DNA of 64,000 nt from Lineus longissimus (lineage: Eukaryota; Nemertea; Pilidiophora; Heteronemertea; Lineidae): contig NC_088325.1 of the NCBI RefSeq assembly GCF_910592395.1, positions 7,533,501 to 7,597,500 on the forward strand, written 5' to 3'. The translations under genes were made by a program, and so were the position numbers. Below, one piece after another: positions 20,744 through 34,329 of the stretch (position 1 is the first letter of the stretch; each line of letters opens with the position of its first letter). The notes beneath the pieces were generated by a model. The model did no database searches and had not been told where the DNA came from. It worked only from the letters and a program-made list of their open reading frames with translations.

Positions 20744-23700
20744 GAAACCGCATCTGAGGCCTTTGGATGTGAAAAGTAACATGATTATAAGGTTTATTGC
20801 ACTACATAGCTTAAACTTTGCCAGGGGGCGAAAAATTGGCTACTCCGACGCCTGGGACTACCCATTTTTTAACTTGTACTAGCAGAAAGTGCATAAAATC
20901 TTCCAGAAAATAACCTGACGGACTAGCTAGATGTAGGTTATAATCCACAATACACCATTTTCATTCACCCCAAGATAATCGTTTAAATGTGGAATTGTTG
21001 TCTGCTGGCTTGGCTTGGGCTGGTAACTTTTGCTTACTGGCTAGTGTAGTCTGCTTTTAACCTAGTCCAGGACTAGTAAGGCAAATTTGGATTTTTGGAC
21101 CCCTGTTAATCATGGTAAAAACCATGGATAGACCTTGACCGAAGTGTTTTCTTTTGACTTGCTTCAAACCCCCAAAAGTAGGAGAAATAAAGGGAATTTA
21201 ACAACGAAATTACACATTAAAATTGCCGCGCAGCATTTTCAAGGATAGTGAAACATAGGAGCAGTGTCAAAATGGGGTTTTATGACATCAAAATTCATGA
21301 TGTTTTCACCCAAAACTCATCTTGACCCGCAATGGTTTGAGATCACTAAATCACTCACCCAAAACCTTCACATTTTCCACCCCAGCAGCGGTTATTTTTG
21401 CCAAGGCAAGTAGCCTTGATTTTGGACCAATCAGGGCAAAGATCTCAGCAACTGCAGTAGTATCCAATACACAATACAGTTTGAAATATCCATGACAATA
21501 CGATTTAAAATGGTGATAATTCATGTTTTGCCATGGCGCAGGGGAACAGGTAGATGAAAAGTACTTAAAAATTTGAGGAGCTAGTTTCTGAATTTCTGCC
21601 TACAACCCTCTGCTCATTAAACAGTTTCTAAATAAACACTAACAATTGCATTAGCTGAACTGTTGCCAAAACAAGACAGAAGGTTTAAAAACGTGCGATT
21701 GGCTTTGACCTTTGCCCTCTTTTAAGTTTTCATATCAGCGCTGTGATTGGGGGCACAGGTTGAGAGCGTGCCCAAAAAACAGAAAAAAAATCGATGGAAT
21801 CTGTTATGGGTTTGTAGAGCGAGATTGCATGAGAGTCAGGATGCCCAAAACTAGGCTGCTTAAGGTTGGGGTTCACATACTGCCAGCACTTTTGACAAGC
21901 GGCGATCCTCTGAACTAACGCTTACCTCACACCATTTACATACAGATTCAATTCCGTTCGTTGCGCAGATATACTCTTTTCAAAAATTTATTTCCACACA
22001 GTTTTTTGGCTTTCATGGTCGGTCAGTCAGAGATCTGCCCATTGACCTGGTTTAAAATTGACCACAAGTGATCGCAAGTGACCACAGAATATCCGAACAG
22101 CACACTGAACTTCCAGTGGTATTGCCTCCATTACCTCTGCCCATACCATTGAAGAAATATGTGTCATTTCTCTGTTTATCGCGCACCTCACTTTGCACCT
22201 CACCCAAATTTGAGCTGGTTCTGCCATATGCAATGTACACTATCTCTATGCGGTAAATAAAGCAGCATATGGTGAACCCAATTTTCGATCACACAGACTA
22301 CACTTTCCATGGCCACTGCGCTGTTTTAAATATGAGCTGGATTTCAAAATGACTTCATAGGGTTTGCCCTTTTAATCTTCTCTGGACCCTGCGTAAGTTT
22401 CAACACAAGCATATTGTGGTTTTTGAATGAGACACAAAAACTTTACACTTGCCGAGGTATCAGACCACTGATCGAGCAATAGCCAAGGTCAGTGGCCTCA
22501 CGCTAACTTGTTACCATTGTGAAACGTAAAGAGGGCTGACTTGTCCCGTACGCGGATTAGACCATTGTGATTGAACGTTGCGTCAATCAGTGTCAATACC
22601 ATTGCATTGTCCTGAAGTCGCTGCGTCATCCGTGGATTCGGTGACGTCGGGTTGCGCATGTGTCCCCATAGGTGGTGACATATAGTGTGTTTGCTGGTTT
22701 GGCTCGCCGGGTGATGGTTGCCATGAAAACGGTTTCGAAAAGGTGTTTTCTCATTAGTAATCAGTGCGGGAAAGACGGAGTATAGTGCAGGTACCAAAGT
22801 GAACCCTTATGAGTGAAATCTTATGTGTGGTAAGACTGTGAGTATGTCCCGAAAGGGTCCATATTCACCAATGTATTGCCAAATCAGTACACTGAAGGGT
22901 TGTGCTGGGTTTGCAAAATAAAGGAATGAAACTGCTGAGGTGTCATTCAAAAGGTGCGACAAAGTTGGGTGTGAGGACTTGGATTCTGAGTGATATCCCG
23001 GCTGATGCGCCGTAGCATGGTAAAGAAAGGGACCACAGCACTGTGTAGTGGTGTGAGAGACTAGGTAGCTCAGGTCCATTGGAGAAAATTAAATAGTGGA
23101 AACGCCAGGATGAATAGATCAAGGCTACCAAGACGTATTGTCTTTTATGTTGAGACCGAGAGGCGACACGGTGCGCAAGCGATGGATCCAATATGACTCT
23201 CTCGCGAGTTTGATGGATTTGGAAAGTGGCGCCTCTGGTGGGGCATGTAAAAAATAACCTGTTACCATTGTGTGTACAGCGATGCCGTTAATGATTGTGT
23301 ATTATAGCTGAACAACTTCAGCTTGAAATAGATTGCATACAAATACATGCTGTACTTTTCGTCAAGGTATTAGATGTGCGTTGTCTGTGAGGCTTAGCAA
23401 TGTCAATACATTGAGGGTCAAGATGCCGAACAGTTGTATGGCAGTGGCGGGAATGAAGTGAATTACAATAACAAAGCTGAACTGGCCATCGGCACACGAT
23501 ATTTTCAGTTTTTTTGTTGCAAGTTTTCTCTTTTATGGATGGATATATTTGAAAAATATGTACATTATTGCCATTTGTGCATTGCAGATCCTAATGATTG
23601 CTTTTTAAAAAATATTCGTTTGGTGTCAGTTAATGGCAGACCATGCAAAATCGGCAAAAAGGGTTAAGGTGGGGGGGGGGGGTCAGCGGATCTGGCCCTT

Positions 23701-24170
23701 ATATTGACTGTAAGTTGACCGTAGGGCATGATGATGATTACTGAAGTTATTCTTCGATTGATCGCTCAGAACAGGAGTAAGGGACTGAAATATTTTCAGC
23801 ATTCTGAGTCTGAATGGGAACTGATTGCCCTTTATTCCGGATATTTTGATTTGCGAAAGCCTCTGTTGAGGGAAGGACTATATGCCCTAACCATCGAAAC
23901 AGATTGGGTTTGTGATGGGTGTCCTCCAGCACCCTCTCCATCCTTTATCCGGGAAGAAGAAACCATACCGGGGTGTTAGAAGCGTTACCTCTAACAAACA
24001 ATGCAAGGAACTCTACAAAACATGGAATGTGCCAATGCGGGTTGGGGTAGGGGAGCATTGCCTATCAAATATCTTCTTAGATTTATCAAATTGATTTTTT
24101 GCCCAATATACAACAGGCTGATCATTTGCAATACTTCAAAGGGCCATGAGGAAGGCCTTCAACTTAACCA
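20744..24170. other. Intronic stretch, no gene recognised
   Basis: Part of the last ATP6V1A intron. Only a dispersed repeat at 21339-21520 (second copy at 41699-41880) and a poly-G tract near 23670 stand out. Minus-strand frames at 22498-23191 show no recognisable domain. Confidence 0.5.
21339..21520 (+). repeat. Dispersed repeat, copy 1
   Basis: About 180 bp, from AAATCACTCACCCAAAA through GGCAAGTAGCCTTGATTTTG and GATCTCAGCAACTGCAGTA to TTCATGACAATACGATTT-like sequence. It recurs in the same orientation at 41699-41880. Copy number elsewhere is unknown. Confidence 0.8.
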
Positions 24171-24562
24171 ACGAAATGGTCCAGGGACCATGTGCTCACC
24201 TCGGGAAATGTAATGCATGTCATTTGCAGTGGATATGGGGAGAACAGTTTCTGGCTAGTTTCACCAGTTTTGAGTCCATAGAATAATATTATTATTCTCG
24301 GCTCAATGGCACCAAAGAAAATTACCGGTACCATCTAAGTATAGCATTTTAGTTATAAAGTTGACTGAATTTCAGGGTTATTGAAGAGTGTACATGTCAC
24401 ATGGAAATTGGTTTACATCTGTTATACAGTTTAGGAGTAATAGGACTTTGTTGGATTTTCAAGATGGCGGCCTGGTGGCCATATTTGTCACACGATTTGA
24501 CTGAAATTAGGGGTATTGATAAGAGTACATAGATACATAATCACCTGAAGTTTGGTTGCAAT
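24171..24562 (-). mobile_element. HINE family 3, GGCC-end fragment
   Basis: Starts ACGAAATGGTCCAGGGACCA then TGTGCTCACCTCGGGAAATG: a palindromic ATGGTCC/GGACCAT hairpin followed by the GTGCTCACC word. It matches 40057-40450 and breaks off after GAAGTTTGGTTGCAATC. The rest of the element is absent. Confidence 0.75.
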
Positions 24563-25050
24563 CAGAATCAAAATTGACCAATACATAAGGAAGTTCTGAC
24601 AAGTGGAAGTTCCATACATTTTTTACTTTTCTCCGGAATTTTACCCAACAATGCATTGTTTGTAAACTGTCACTGCAATGTTCGCCAACTGTTTTGTATC
24701 TTACACTAGTGTATTTCCATGTCCTGTATGTCATAAATTATGCTGTGCAAGTCACAAATAAAATTGAACCTGTGTTTTGTCAGCTTCGTCACAGCAGGGG
24801 TAAAGAAATCACTAGCCGACACCATCCGTCAGCCGCCAACAAGGGCTGAGCATCTCCCTCTCAATTTAGATACAATGTATCAAATGGACATTCATGATTT
24901 TCCACTAAAATCAACACTGTTGACAAATTTAGGAACTGAAGCCCATTTTGCAGAAACTGACGCCTAAGATTTGTTCACCCCGGCTGTTAGGATAATGATA
25001 CTCACAACTGGAACAGGCTCTCCATCGTCAAGTGAATATGAATGTGTTTT
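24563..25050. other. Intronic stretch left of the piggyBac relic
   Basis: No gene recognised. It may contain the degraded terminus of the adjacent piggyBac element, but I found no inverted repeat or TTAA pair. Confidence 0.4.
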
Positions 25051-26698
25051 TCAGAACTGATACGACAGATAATGGGCAATATGGTGTTCCTCAAAGCATG
25101 GCCTGCGACACATTTCAATGCCACATTTATCACAAACAAAGTTTGTGCACACATATCGTCCCTTCACAGTTTTTCGACCTGTTTCAGAGCACACCTTCCG
25201 CCCATCAAGATGACTAAGGGTGTGAACACCTTCACTAGGTCTCTTTGGGGGAGCAATTTTCCTGCTACAGAAATTGCCAATCAGTTGCTCTGCACGAAAT
25301 CACACAACGTATCTTCTCCAGTCTCTTTGTCAAAGGCTTTGATGACATTTTCAAAATGAGGAATCCATTGATCAAAGACACATTTGTACAGAACCAAAAG
25401 ATGTATTTCCACCATTTCTTGCTTTCTCTGCCAATTGGATAGTATGCGGGACGTTTGTCTGCCTATCAACACCCCCCTCCCCCCCCCCCCATGTACTTGT
25501 TATAGTGAAGATTATATATCTGGAATTTGAATGTCCTGCCGTTCGTTCATGCCCTACCCGACATTCAACAACGTGGGTTCCTAAACCCTGGCCAGAGAAA
25601 AGGACATTCACCAATTTTTTGTCCTGCCATGACACAGCCGAAATGACTTTATTCCTGAAGAGCTTCGCCTGAGCTTCTTTCTTCTCTACTTTTTTACGTG
25701 ATTTTTTACCTTTTGGTAATTTCAGTAGTCGGAGAAAGTTCTTGCGATTGGCCCGAGTAGTCGCAGTGGCATAAGTGTCTTTCGCCAGTAGGTCTGTCAT
25801 CAGTTTTTGTTGACGAGAGAAAATTGTCCATTAGGATTTAATGATTTCTGTTGAAGAATGGGCGAGTCAGATTCATAACAACATTGTATCCCAATCCATT
25901 TTGATCATGACCAGCTTGTCCTTTTCCAGTATACATTGAAATCAGTGGTATAACAACTGGTTGAGAGGTCAGCTATAGCCCAGATCTTTATTCCCCACAT
26001 TGTTGGTTTTGACGGAAAGCTACCCGGCCTTTGAATCCCACCATCATCTCGTCAATACTCATTTCACAGTTTGGGTTCAAGTTCTGACGACAAGACAGCT
26101 TGACCTGCTCAATAATAGGTCGTACTTTGAAGAGGGGATCGTAATCAGGAGTATTCCGAGCTGGTTGTTTTGAATTATCGGCGATGTGCATATATTGTAA
26201 AAGTTTTTCAAAGCAATTTTTTGTCATGCACTCCATGATACCCTGATTTGCAACGAACTTATTGTCTGACCAGTATGCACCAATATACGATTAATCATCA
26301 AGTGCCTTAACCACATGTATCCCGAAAAATTCTTTCAGTTGCTCACTTGACGTTGGAGACCAGTATTTGTCATGTTTTCCTGTGGTTTGTTCAACCTGTC
26401 TGGCGAACAAATTTGTCTGTTCGGCCCAAAAGACGAAAAATTCAGATCGGAGAAAGAGATGAAAAAATTGCAGGGGTGAAGCATCAGCCCCAAAATTGCA
26501 AGTTGGGCCAGGAGAAGGCCCATTGAACTTTGCTTTATAAGGATTATAGTTGGCATTTTCTTCCCAACGAAGTTCAGGATCATTAGTTCCAGTACCTTCA
26601 TCATCAGTAGAGTTCAAATCTGACGTCGTGCAGGTCGATTCAGCCCACTGGAGATTGTTCCAGAGCACGAAATTTGAACTGTCATTTACGGGCGTCAT
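25051..26698 (-). pseudogene. piggyBac-family transposase, degenerate
   Basis: Four minus-strand frames in order cover a full-length piggyBac transposase of about 550 residues. The N-terminal domain (26291-26698) has FNGPSPGPTCNFG, PLQFFHLFLRSEF, AEQTNLFARQVEQ and SSEQLKEFFGIHVVKAL. Part of the catalytic domain (25988-26236) has LLQYMHIADN, PDYDPLFKVRPIIEQ and the hallmark MSIDEMMVGFKGR. The rest (25281-25800) has TTRANRKNFLRLLK, WQDKKLVNVL, a GGVDRQ box and a YPIGQRKQEMVE-type stretch. A C-terminal Cys/His-rich tail (25051-25200: KGRYVCTNFVCDKCGIEMCR then CFEEHHIAHY) ends at a TGA. Frameshifts and stops separate the pieces, so it is inactive. It lies in the last ATP6V1A intron, co-oriented with the gene. 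Confidence 0.88.
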
Positions 26699-27447
26699 CG
26701 GGCGCTTCCAGGTGTGATAGGGCTAAAGGCAAGGGAGCAGACGAACACTTGTGGAGCGCCCCGGTAAGGGGGGCACCTTTGCTCAACACGAAGGGCAGCC
26801 CAGGGAGCACACACCAACAGGGCGATTCCTTGCCTGGGGGATGGGTTCGAAGAAGGTGGGACCTCTCCAGAGCCGCTGCCGAACAGCGAGGTGCCGGTCT
26901 AGGCACCTCGCAAAAAAATGGAAACGTTATTCCTGCCAGACTTGCTGGCAGAAGGAGAAGCTGGCAGAAGGAGAAGCTGTCCTGGGGGCGGATGTATCCA
27001 CCCCAACAGGGCCTGATTTCTCAGCACTCTGAACCGGGGTTGGGGCTATAAATCCCCAAAACACCGGAGCCTGGGCAATCCGGAACACCAAAGGCAAGGC
27101 AGCCAAAAAAGAATGGCGGAAAGCCCAATGCAAAAGAAAAGAATGCAGTAAGGAAGGGATGGAAGCCATCCCTATAAAAGTTTAATGCCACATAATGAAT
27201 TAAAACGCAGCAAAAGATGTGAACGAGTCACGTGACCCAAAGCCCGGGAAGGAGAGGAAAAATTTACTCTAAAAGCTGACAAAAACAGCCCATAAAAGAC
27301 GGACAGGGAAAAAGGGACAAATAGAACGATTTCACCTGCGTCCAGAACCACTCGACTTCCTAAGGGCGTCTCCAGCAGGTTCTTCTGCAACTTGTGTATG
27401 ACAAAAATCGAATACAACGAGTACGAAACTCGGCAGTGTTGAACAAT
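26699..27447. other. GC-rich patch of unknown origin
   Basis: About 400 bp (26700-27100) are much richer in G+C than the surroundings. They contain the inverted repeat GAGGTGCC/GGCACCTC at about 26889-26910 and a tandem GGCAGAAGGAGAAGCT at about 26949-26980. TATAAA lies near 27047. Frames exist on both strands but none shows a recognisable motif. It could be the end of an LTR element or other insertion next to the piggyBac relic. Confidence 0.45.
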
Positions 27448-27576
27448 GTGCCAAGGAAAAAGTACTGATTAATGGCGGCTATCACGAGGCAGAGGCTGTA
27501 TAGGGGCGCTGCCCTAGGTGTAGCTACGTGCACTAGCTAATTATTCTTCTATTATAAATAGATAATTTTTTCCTTG
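27448..27576. repeat. Short element with inverted ends
   Basis: CCAAGGAAAAAGT near 27450 is mirrored by AATTTTTTCCTTGG near 27563, giving about 12-bp inverted ends around a 130-bp segment. It may be a small MITE; no target duplication is evident. Confidence 0.45.
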
Positions 27577-28526
27577 GGTGTGCCCGATAAGAGTACATAT
27601 GCAAAAGTGTGGCAGGGGCAGTATGAAAGACATAAAATATTCCAATTTTATATCAAAATCACTTGCATGCATACTTCCTAAACTTTATTCATGCCTCTAC
27701 CTATCGGTAAAAAGTGACAAAAAATGTCTTTGTAATTTACACCTTAAAGGGACACTGTATTCAATTCTAAAACGAGCCAAGCCATGAGCAAAAACAGCGC
27801 CGCTAGTGTCAAAATTGACCGAACAGCGATCTTTGAATTTCCCGCTCTGAGAGCCGTGTTCTGTCCCGTGTATGTTTGTTGTGATTTTGCTTACACTGCA
27901 AACACACGATTTATTCGGGCATTCAAGGAAGTAAAACAAGCATTCCAACTTGAATGATATTTCTCGATGTTTATTTTATCTGTAAACTGCCCTCATTACA
28001 AATAAAAATTATTACTTGCTTTGAAATTGATCGTTTTCTGTGAGAGTAATTTTGGTGATGATGCGATCGTGTTTTGTTTTGCACGATCAGCTGGCCGATA
28101 CAGATTATTGGCCGTATTTCAGCTGCATGTCGTAAGTGCTCGGCCCTTCCCGTTGGTCATTGCTTTCCTGATAAGTTTTTGAATTGATGATTAGTGTAAC
28201 AACCTCTGCTTATCCGTCAAGGAGGGTGAAAATCGTCTTCTAATGTGTCCGAAAACAGATAGAAAAAAATTATATTACAAACTGCATTTCACATTACAAT
28301 TTGTATGGATCCTTTTTTTCGGACGAAGGAATCTGCTGAACTCCAGACCAGAAAGTTGTTAGTGTTGGTTCTAGTGGAAGTACACCATGTTCAACTTGGG
28401 CAACTTCACTGCAATAGAATATTGCTTTGTTTTTGATGGGTTGGTACTATTACTGTAAACTAGGGAATAACTGCGTTGTTTAATTTTTGCATTTTTTGTG
28501 ACCAGCAAATTCACATATATGAAACA
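27577..28526. other. Intronic stretch, no gene recognised
   Basis: AT-rich sequence without gene signals. Around 27745 (TTAAAGGGACACTGTATTC) the style resembles a dispersed repeat, but there is no second copy in this window. Confidence 0.4.
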
Positions 28527-29571
28527 ATGAAATGGCCAGGGCCATTGTGCTCACCTCATGTGGAGGAAAGATGGATAAAGAGCATGGTATTGTGTCATGT
28601 AGTGTTAGGTTTGATGTAGGTCCAAGCAATTACAATTTCCCCAAAATGGCCAATTTACAGTACATTCGACCTCTGTGACCTTGAAAAGTAGGTCAAATCA
28701 AAGAAGACCCGGGTGACACATTGAATGGTTGTTAGAATTAGATGTACCGGTACCTATGATATAAAATTGGTGCCAATCGGGCAAGTCATTACTAGGAATA
28801 ATGGCACTTTTAAGAATTTAGAATTTGGCCCCCTCCCTTGAGGCCGAACGGCAAATCAGATCGCACCAAACTTCAGTACCTGAGATCACCTGACCAAGGG
28901 GTACATGTGTACTTAATTTGTGATCAATAATCATTGCAGTTAAGAAACGTGCCATAGTTACGGCCTGACGGCGAATTTACGCCATTTGACCTCTGTGACC
29001 TTGACAAGAAGGTCAAATTAAAAACCTGTGTGACATATACTGTATGGTGGTTAGATGTACCCATGATATCAAATTGGTGGCAATCGGGCAAGAAGTTAAG
29101 GAATAATCACATTTTTAAGGTTTTTGGATTTTGCCCCCTGGTGGTCAAGTGGTGAATCATAATGGACCAAACTTCGGTCCCTGAGATCACCTGACTAAGG
29201 GGTAAATGTGTACCAAATTTGGTATCAATAGTCATTGCAGTTTAGAAACGTGCCATCGTTACATCCTAACGGCCAATTTACACCATTTGACCTCTGTGAC
29301 CTTGAAAAGGAGGTCAAATCAAAAACCCGGATGATATATGATGCACCTTTGCTAGAAGTACCTACCATATTTTTTTCAAAATTTCCCGACTACTATTAAG
29401 GGAGATATTGCATATTTTCACTTTTAACGTTTGGCCCCCTGGTGGCCAAACCATGAAACGAATCGGACCGAAACTTGGTCTCCAAGGTGTCATTACATAA
29501 GGGTACATGTGTACCAAGTTTCAACTCAATAGCTCTAACAGTTACGAAACGTGCCCTGCTAACGGACGACG

Positions 29572-29648
<77 letters not shown>

Positions 29649-29701
29649 ACGACGGACGCCACGGTATGGGATAAGCTCACCTCTGCTAAGAGGTGAGCTA
29701 A
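28527..29701 (-). mobile_element. HINE family 1, complete copy with long GAC microsatellite
   Basis: Starts ATGAAATGGCCAGGGCCATT then GTGCTCACCTCATGTGGAGG. Three diverged units of about 300 bp follow, then a GAC array at about 29571-29647 (the longest of the copies), ACGGTATGGGATA and the AGCTCACCTCT/AGAGGTGAGCT hairpin. Near-identical in layout to 55859-57000 and the reverse of 4187-5321. CTCF-like boxes are at 29132-29146 and 29433-29447, and DR3 blocks near 28988 and 29288. Confidence 0.85.
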
Positions 29702-30127
29702 TAAAATGAAATGCTGTAAAATACGAAATCGAATCGCAACTTATAAAACCGTTAACTGCAACATCAGTGAATATTTTCCAGTTTTACCTTTCTCTACTCA
29801 GACAGTGCTGCACTTCAGCCATACCTTGGCTAACAGTCCCATCAAAACACAGGTGTAATGAGTTAGTTGGAGGATGGATGATGTTTTTTTGGTCTACAAT
29901 ACCAACTATGCATCACCTAACAATTATGGTAAAAAGATAGCCAGCGAGCAAATAGTGTCCATTGCAATGTTTTAAACAGGACGAAAGAAGATAGTCATCT
30001 TCTTGTGTGATACACAATTCATGTTATGTGTCCTCCATTCTTCAAGTTAGCCTGCATCAAACAAGCAATTTACCTGCGGGCAGATCCCCACTCTTGGATT
30101 AAAAAGAAAATATTATATCAAATTGGA

Positions 30128-31725
30128 ATGAAACTGCCAGGGGCCATTGTGCTCACCGTATAGATATTTGGTGCTTTGGAATTCATCCAGGTTAAGAAAC
30201 ATTGTACATGTAAAGTATATAGGTCAAACCAAAGTCGGTATGACGTATCGTTGCTTGGAGTAAGTACCATGAGAATATCATCAAAACAAGTCACTAAAAA
30301 CGAGATATTGCACTTTTTACCTATTTTAGTTTTGGCCTCCTGGTGGCCAAGTTGAGTACCAGATCAGATCGAAATTCGGTGTCCAAGGAAACATGACGTA
30401 GGGAGTCATGTGTACCAAATTTCAAGTTCATAACTTTTGCGGTTAAGAAACGTGCCATAGTTACAATCAAACGACCAATTTATGCCATTTGACCTATGTG
30501 ACCTTGAAAAGCAGGTCAAATCAAAAACTCATATGATATGTGATGTATCCTTGCTAGGAGAACCTACCATAAAAATGTTATTGAAAACGAATCACTAATA
30601 AGCGAGATATCACACTTTCTAAGTTTTCACTTTTGGCCCCCTGGTGCCAAGTCGAGAATCAGACCGGACTGAAATTTAGGGTCAGATGTCAGCTGACCTA
30701 GGGGGTCCTTTGTACAAAGTCTCAAGTTCGTAGCCTTAGGGGTTAACAAACATGCCACAGTTACGCTCAAGTGGCCAATTTACGCCATTTGACCTCGGTG
30801 ACCTTGACAAGTACGTCAAATCAAAACCCGTATTATATGTGATGTATCCTTGCTAAGAGTATCTACCATAAAATTTTTACCAAAAACTAATCAGTAATAA
30901 GCGAGATATGGCACTATTTAAATTTTTGGTTTTGCCCCCTGGTGGCCAAGTTAAGAATCAGACCGGACCGAAAATCAGTGTCACAGGTCATCTGACCTAG
31001 GGGGTCATGTGTACCAAGTTTAAAGTTCATAGCTCTAGTGGTTAAGAATTGTGCCACACACAAACGGCCAATTCACATCATTTGACCTCTGTGACCTTGA
31101 AAATAAGGTCTAATCAAAAATCCATACGATATGTGATGTATCCTTGCTCTGAGTACCTACCATAAAAATAAAGTTCAAAACAAGTCACTTTTAAGCGAGA
31201 TATTGCACTTTTTACTTTTTAAAGTTTTTTTGGCCAAGTCGAGAATCAGATCAGACCGAAATTCGATGTCAGAGGTTATATGATGTAGGGAGTCATGTGT
31301 ACCAAATTTCAAATTCATAGCTTTATTGGTTAAGAAACGTGCCACAGTTACACTCAAACGGCAAATTTATGCCATTTGACCTCTGTGACCTTGAAAAGTA
31401 GGTCAAATCAAAAACACGTATGATATGTGATATATCCTTGCTAGGAGAACCTACCATAAAAATTTCATCAAAAACAAATCACTAATAAGTGAGATATCAC
31501 AATATTTATGTTTTCAGTTTTGCCCCCCCCCAGTGACCAAGTCAAAAGAATCACACCAGACCGAAATTCAGTGTCAAAGGTCATCTGACCTAGGGGGTCA
31601 TGCATACAAAGTTTTGAGTTCATAGCCCTAGCGGTTAAGAAACGTACCACTGTTTTAGAAATAGGATACGAGGACGACGACAGACGACGGACACTGCGGT
31701 ATATAGACTCCCCTACGGTGAGCCA
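30128..31725 (-). mobile_element. HINE family 2, complete copy with tandem internal units
   Basis: Starts ATGAAACTGCCAGGGGCCAT then TGTGCTCACCGTATAGATAT and ends TATAGACTCCCCTACGGTGA plus GCCAA. The interior is about five tandem units of roughly 290-300 bp. Each has CTACCATAAAAAT, AGCGAGATAT, a C-rich CTGGTGGCCAAG box, GGTTAAGAAACGTGCCA and the GACCT..GTGACCTTGA block (near 30487, 30787, 31080 and 31375). The element is noncoding. Confidence 0.85.
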
Positions 31726-34329
31726 ATGTTGATCCTCAACCCAGAAGAGTATTTCTCACAGATACAGTGTTTCTGTAAATGTGTAATGTCTAGTGAAGAC
31801 AAAATCTACACATTAAGCCGAGGGTCTCATCTTGATCCCGATTCATTAAGCCAAAGGTGTCTGTGAATTTCAGGCTTGGTAGTTTTTCAGTCATAGAATA
31901 ACTCCAACCTTCATACTTTTAAGACTCCCAATGTTCTTCTGACTTGCTACTGGCCCTGCAATCTCTGTAGAATCAGACACACATAGAGTGTAGCATTTAG
32001 AGAGCAGCTGAGGTCTTTCACATGTTTTATTCGCTGCATGGTGAATACAATGTTTTAGTGTGATGATCATTTCAGAAGTAGAACATCAGCTACAAGGTCA
32101 CAATGACTCCTGACCGTCTTCACAGTAGATTGATTAATAGGTCAACAAAACCAGGGGCGTATCTTGCTTTTTGGTCTTCAGGGGAATGAGACTTTGATTA
32201 CATACAAATGCGGTTGCTAGAACAAAGAAATTTCATCAGCCATTGCCAGACACTGTCAAAGTTGTGACTATGTCTTTAGTTGTCAGACTGGGTGGTGCCA
32301 GGCGGCTACATTGCCTCTATGCTATAGCTATCAGTAGGTGCTAATAAATGCTGTCTATATTGGCAAGTGAAGACTGAACTTGAAGCGGACTATCCTGATT
32401 ATCCGGCCAAAGGCTTTCAAAACTATATTGACCAAGCACTTGACCCAAGAGAACGAGGAAACTGGACATAAGCTCTGGTTATTCTATCAGGCTGTCAAGT
32501 TCTTTAATAAACCGAGAAGGGCAATGCTTGTGATGATGGTAGTCTGGTGTATGAATTTCCAAGGACACCACCCGTGAAATTAGCCAGGAGTTGACCCGAC
32601 TGCCTTCTTCTGGCTACATGTAATAGGTCACAAGGACTCCTGACTGATTTTGCAGTACATGAAAACAAATAGTATTGATAAAATCTTGACAAAAACTGTG
32701 GTACTTATAAACAAGTTCATGAGATGAGACTTTATGATGTAGGTACATCTCATTGTAGATATTTACCCGTAAGACCAATTTGGGATGAATGAAAATAACA
32801 TGTTGACATCCCATGAAAATTATCTTTTGAGAAATATTTGCATCAGGTTGAGAAATCCACATATTAACAAAAACCAATCCAGGTCTGTGGAAAACACTGT
32901 CAGTTAGCCTTGGATTCTTTATAACACAGTTGTATGTAATTCAATAGGGCCAGTTTTTATTAGATGTGGCAGAAGTATGCAACACTTTGAATTGAAAATA
33001 CTTTTGCAGAAGTAAACAAGTCCTTCCATTTGCCACATTATTCTGTCATGAACTGTAAGGCTTTTTCTGAGACAAGTTAAAAAGGAAATCAACTGAACAC
33101 ATGCAGATCGGACAGAGAGTTGAACTTGAATCCGGATAACCTGTCAATTTCTGGGATGATAATATGAAGCACTCCAAGCGATGAAACCACATTTGATTCA
33201 ACGTTATAGAAATCTCATTATTATAACTAGTGTCCGTGATCAAAAAGGGCCAGGGGGCAGGTTCAACCGTTTTAAGCCAGGACAGGATGGCGAAAGGAGT
33301 TTGGTGTATTTGTAGAAGTTGTCTATGCTTACACTACAGCATGGAGTTGACCGAAACAATCAACAGCATCGGCATGCTCACACTCAGGTGGAAACTCAAT
33401 GACGTATACAGCCTTTGGCATAGACTCTTGAATGGATGCTTCAGATGCCCATCTCAACCCTGAAGCTTTGGATCCACTACAGGTTACGGAAGGAGTACCT
33501 CTGATGGATCAGAATGTAGATGCCATGTCACATCAACAAACTCCGGTACAGGGCGATGACAAAATTCAATCATATCATACTAAGTATTGTACATTTCGTT
33601 GACGCTTCCATATAGTGTGTGTGCTTGCAGGTGTTGTTGACTGTTATGTTATGATCCATCAATTGCCCAAGGCCGGGGGGGGGGGAGGGCATAAAATTAA
33701 AAAGGCCTTTTTGGAGAGAACGAATCAGAGCCATAACAAATCAAATGCACACACTATAAGAACATGTCAGAAGGCCTAAGCCAACTTCGGACAGTGCCTT
33801 TAGCTACGGTGACCCTATGTTCCCGGTGAAGCACATGACTGGTCAGCGCCATAGCAAACTTCTTCGAAAAGGTCTATTATTGTCTGTTATTCATACGTTT
33901 GAGTTATTGGCCTTGTTACGCATTCACGCATTGCCTGGGTTGCTCTACGGCCTGCTTACAAATTGGTTTCTGTACAAAAAAAGTCAATTCAGTGCATACA
34001 ATGGATGGGAGACAGCATATTTACATGTTTTGATGGTAGTTGACAGGTAAAGGGACAACTGAAGAACGGTATCCATCAACTGGAACTTGTTGTTTTCATT
34101 TGTGTTACTTGGAAAAAGGGGGTGTTTGCTGCCCAAAATGACGCAGCGATATGAGGTATTTTTTCGGATTTATTTTCGTTGAAAAGAACATGAAATCCGT
34201 ATAGGGATTTCATTCATTCCAACCCGGCCGATAAGCTGACATCCGACGACGGAACCCTGGCGGAAAATCGAAGAACTAGAACCAATATTGTATATTGTGG
34301 TCCTTCAAGTGAATGCTAAATTTTCAGTC
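31726..34329. other. Intronic stretch, no gene recognised
   Basis: 2.6 kb of intron. Short frames at 32380-32577, 33230-33463 and 33817-34050 have no recognisable motif. A poly-G tract lies near 33675-33690. Confidence 0.5.

Noticed and set aside
22498-23191. Three adjacent minus-strand frames suggestive of a broken gene
   Set aside because: The joined peptides show no motif that I recognise, and codon use and context do not support coding.
30128-31725. Regularly spaced repeats resembling a CRISPR-like array
   Set aside because: Units are about 290-300 bp, diverged along their length, and bounded by HINE ends; there are no short direct repeats with unique spacers.
33817-34050. Hydrophobic 77-codon plus-strand frame
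   Set aside because: No family resemblance; AT-rich intron can give such frames by chance.
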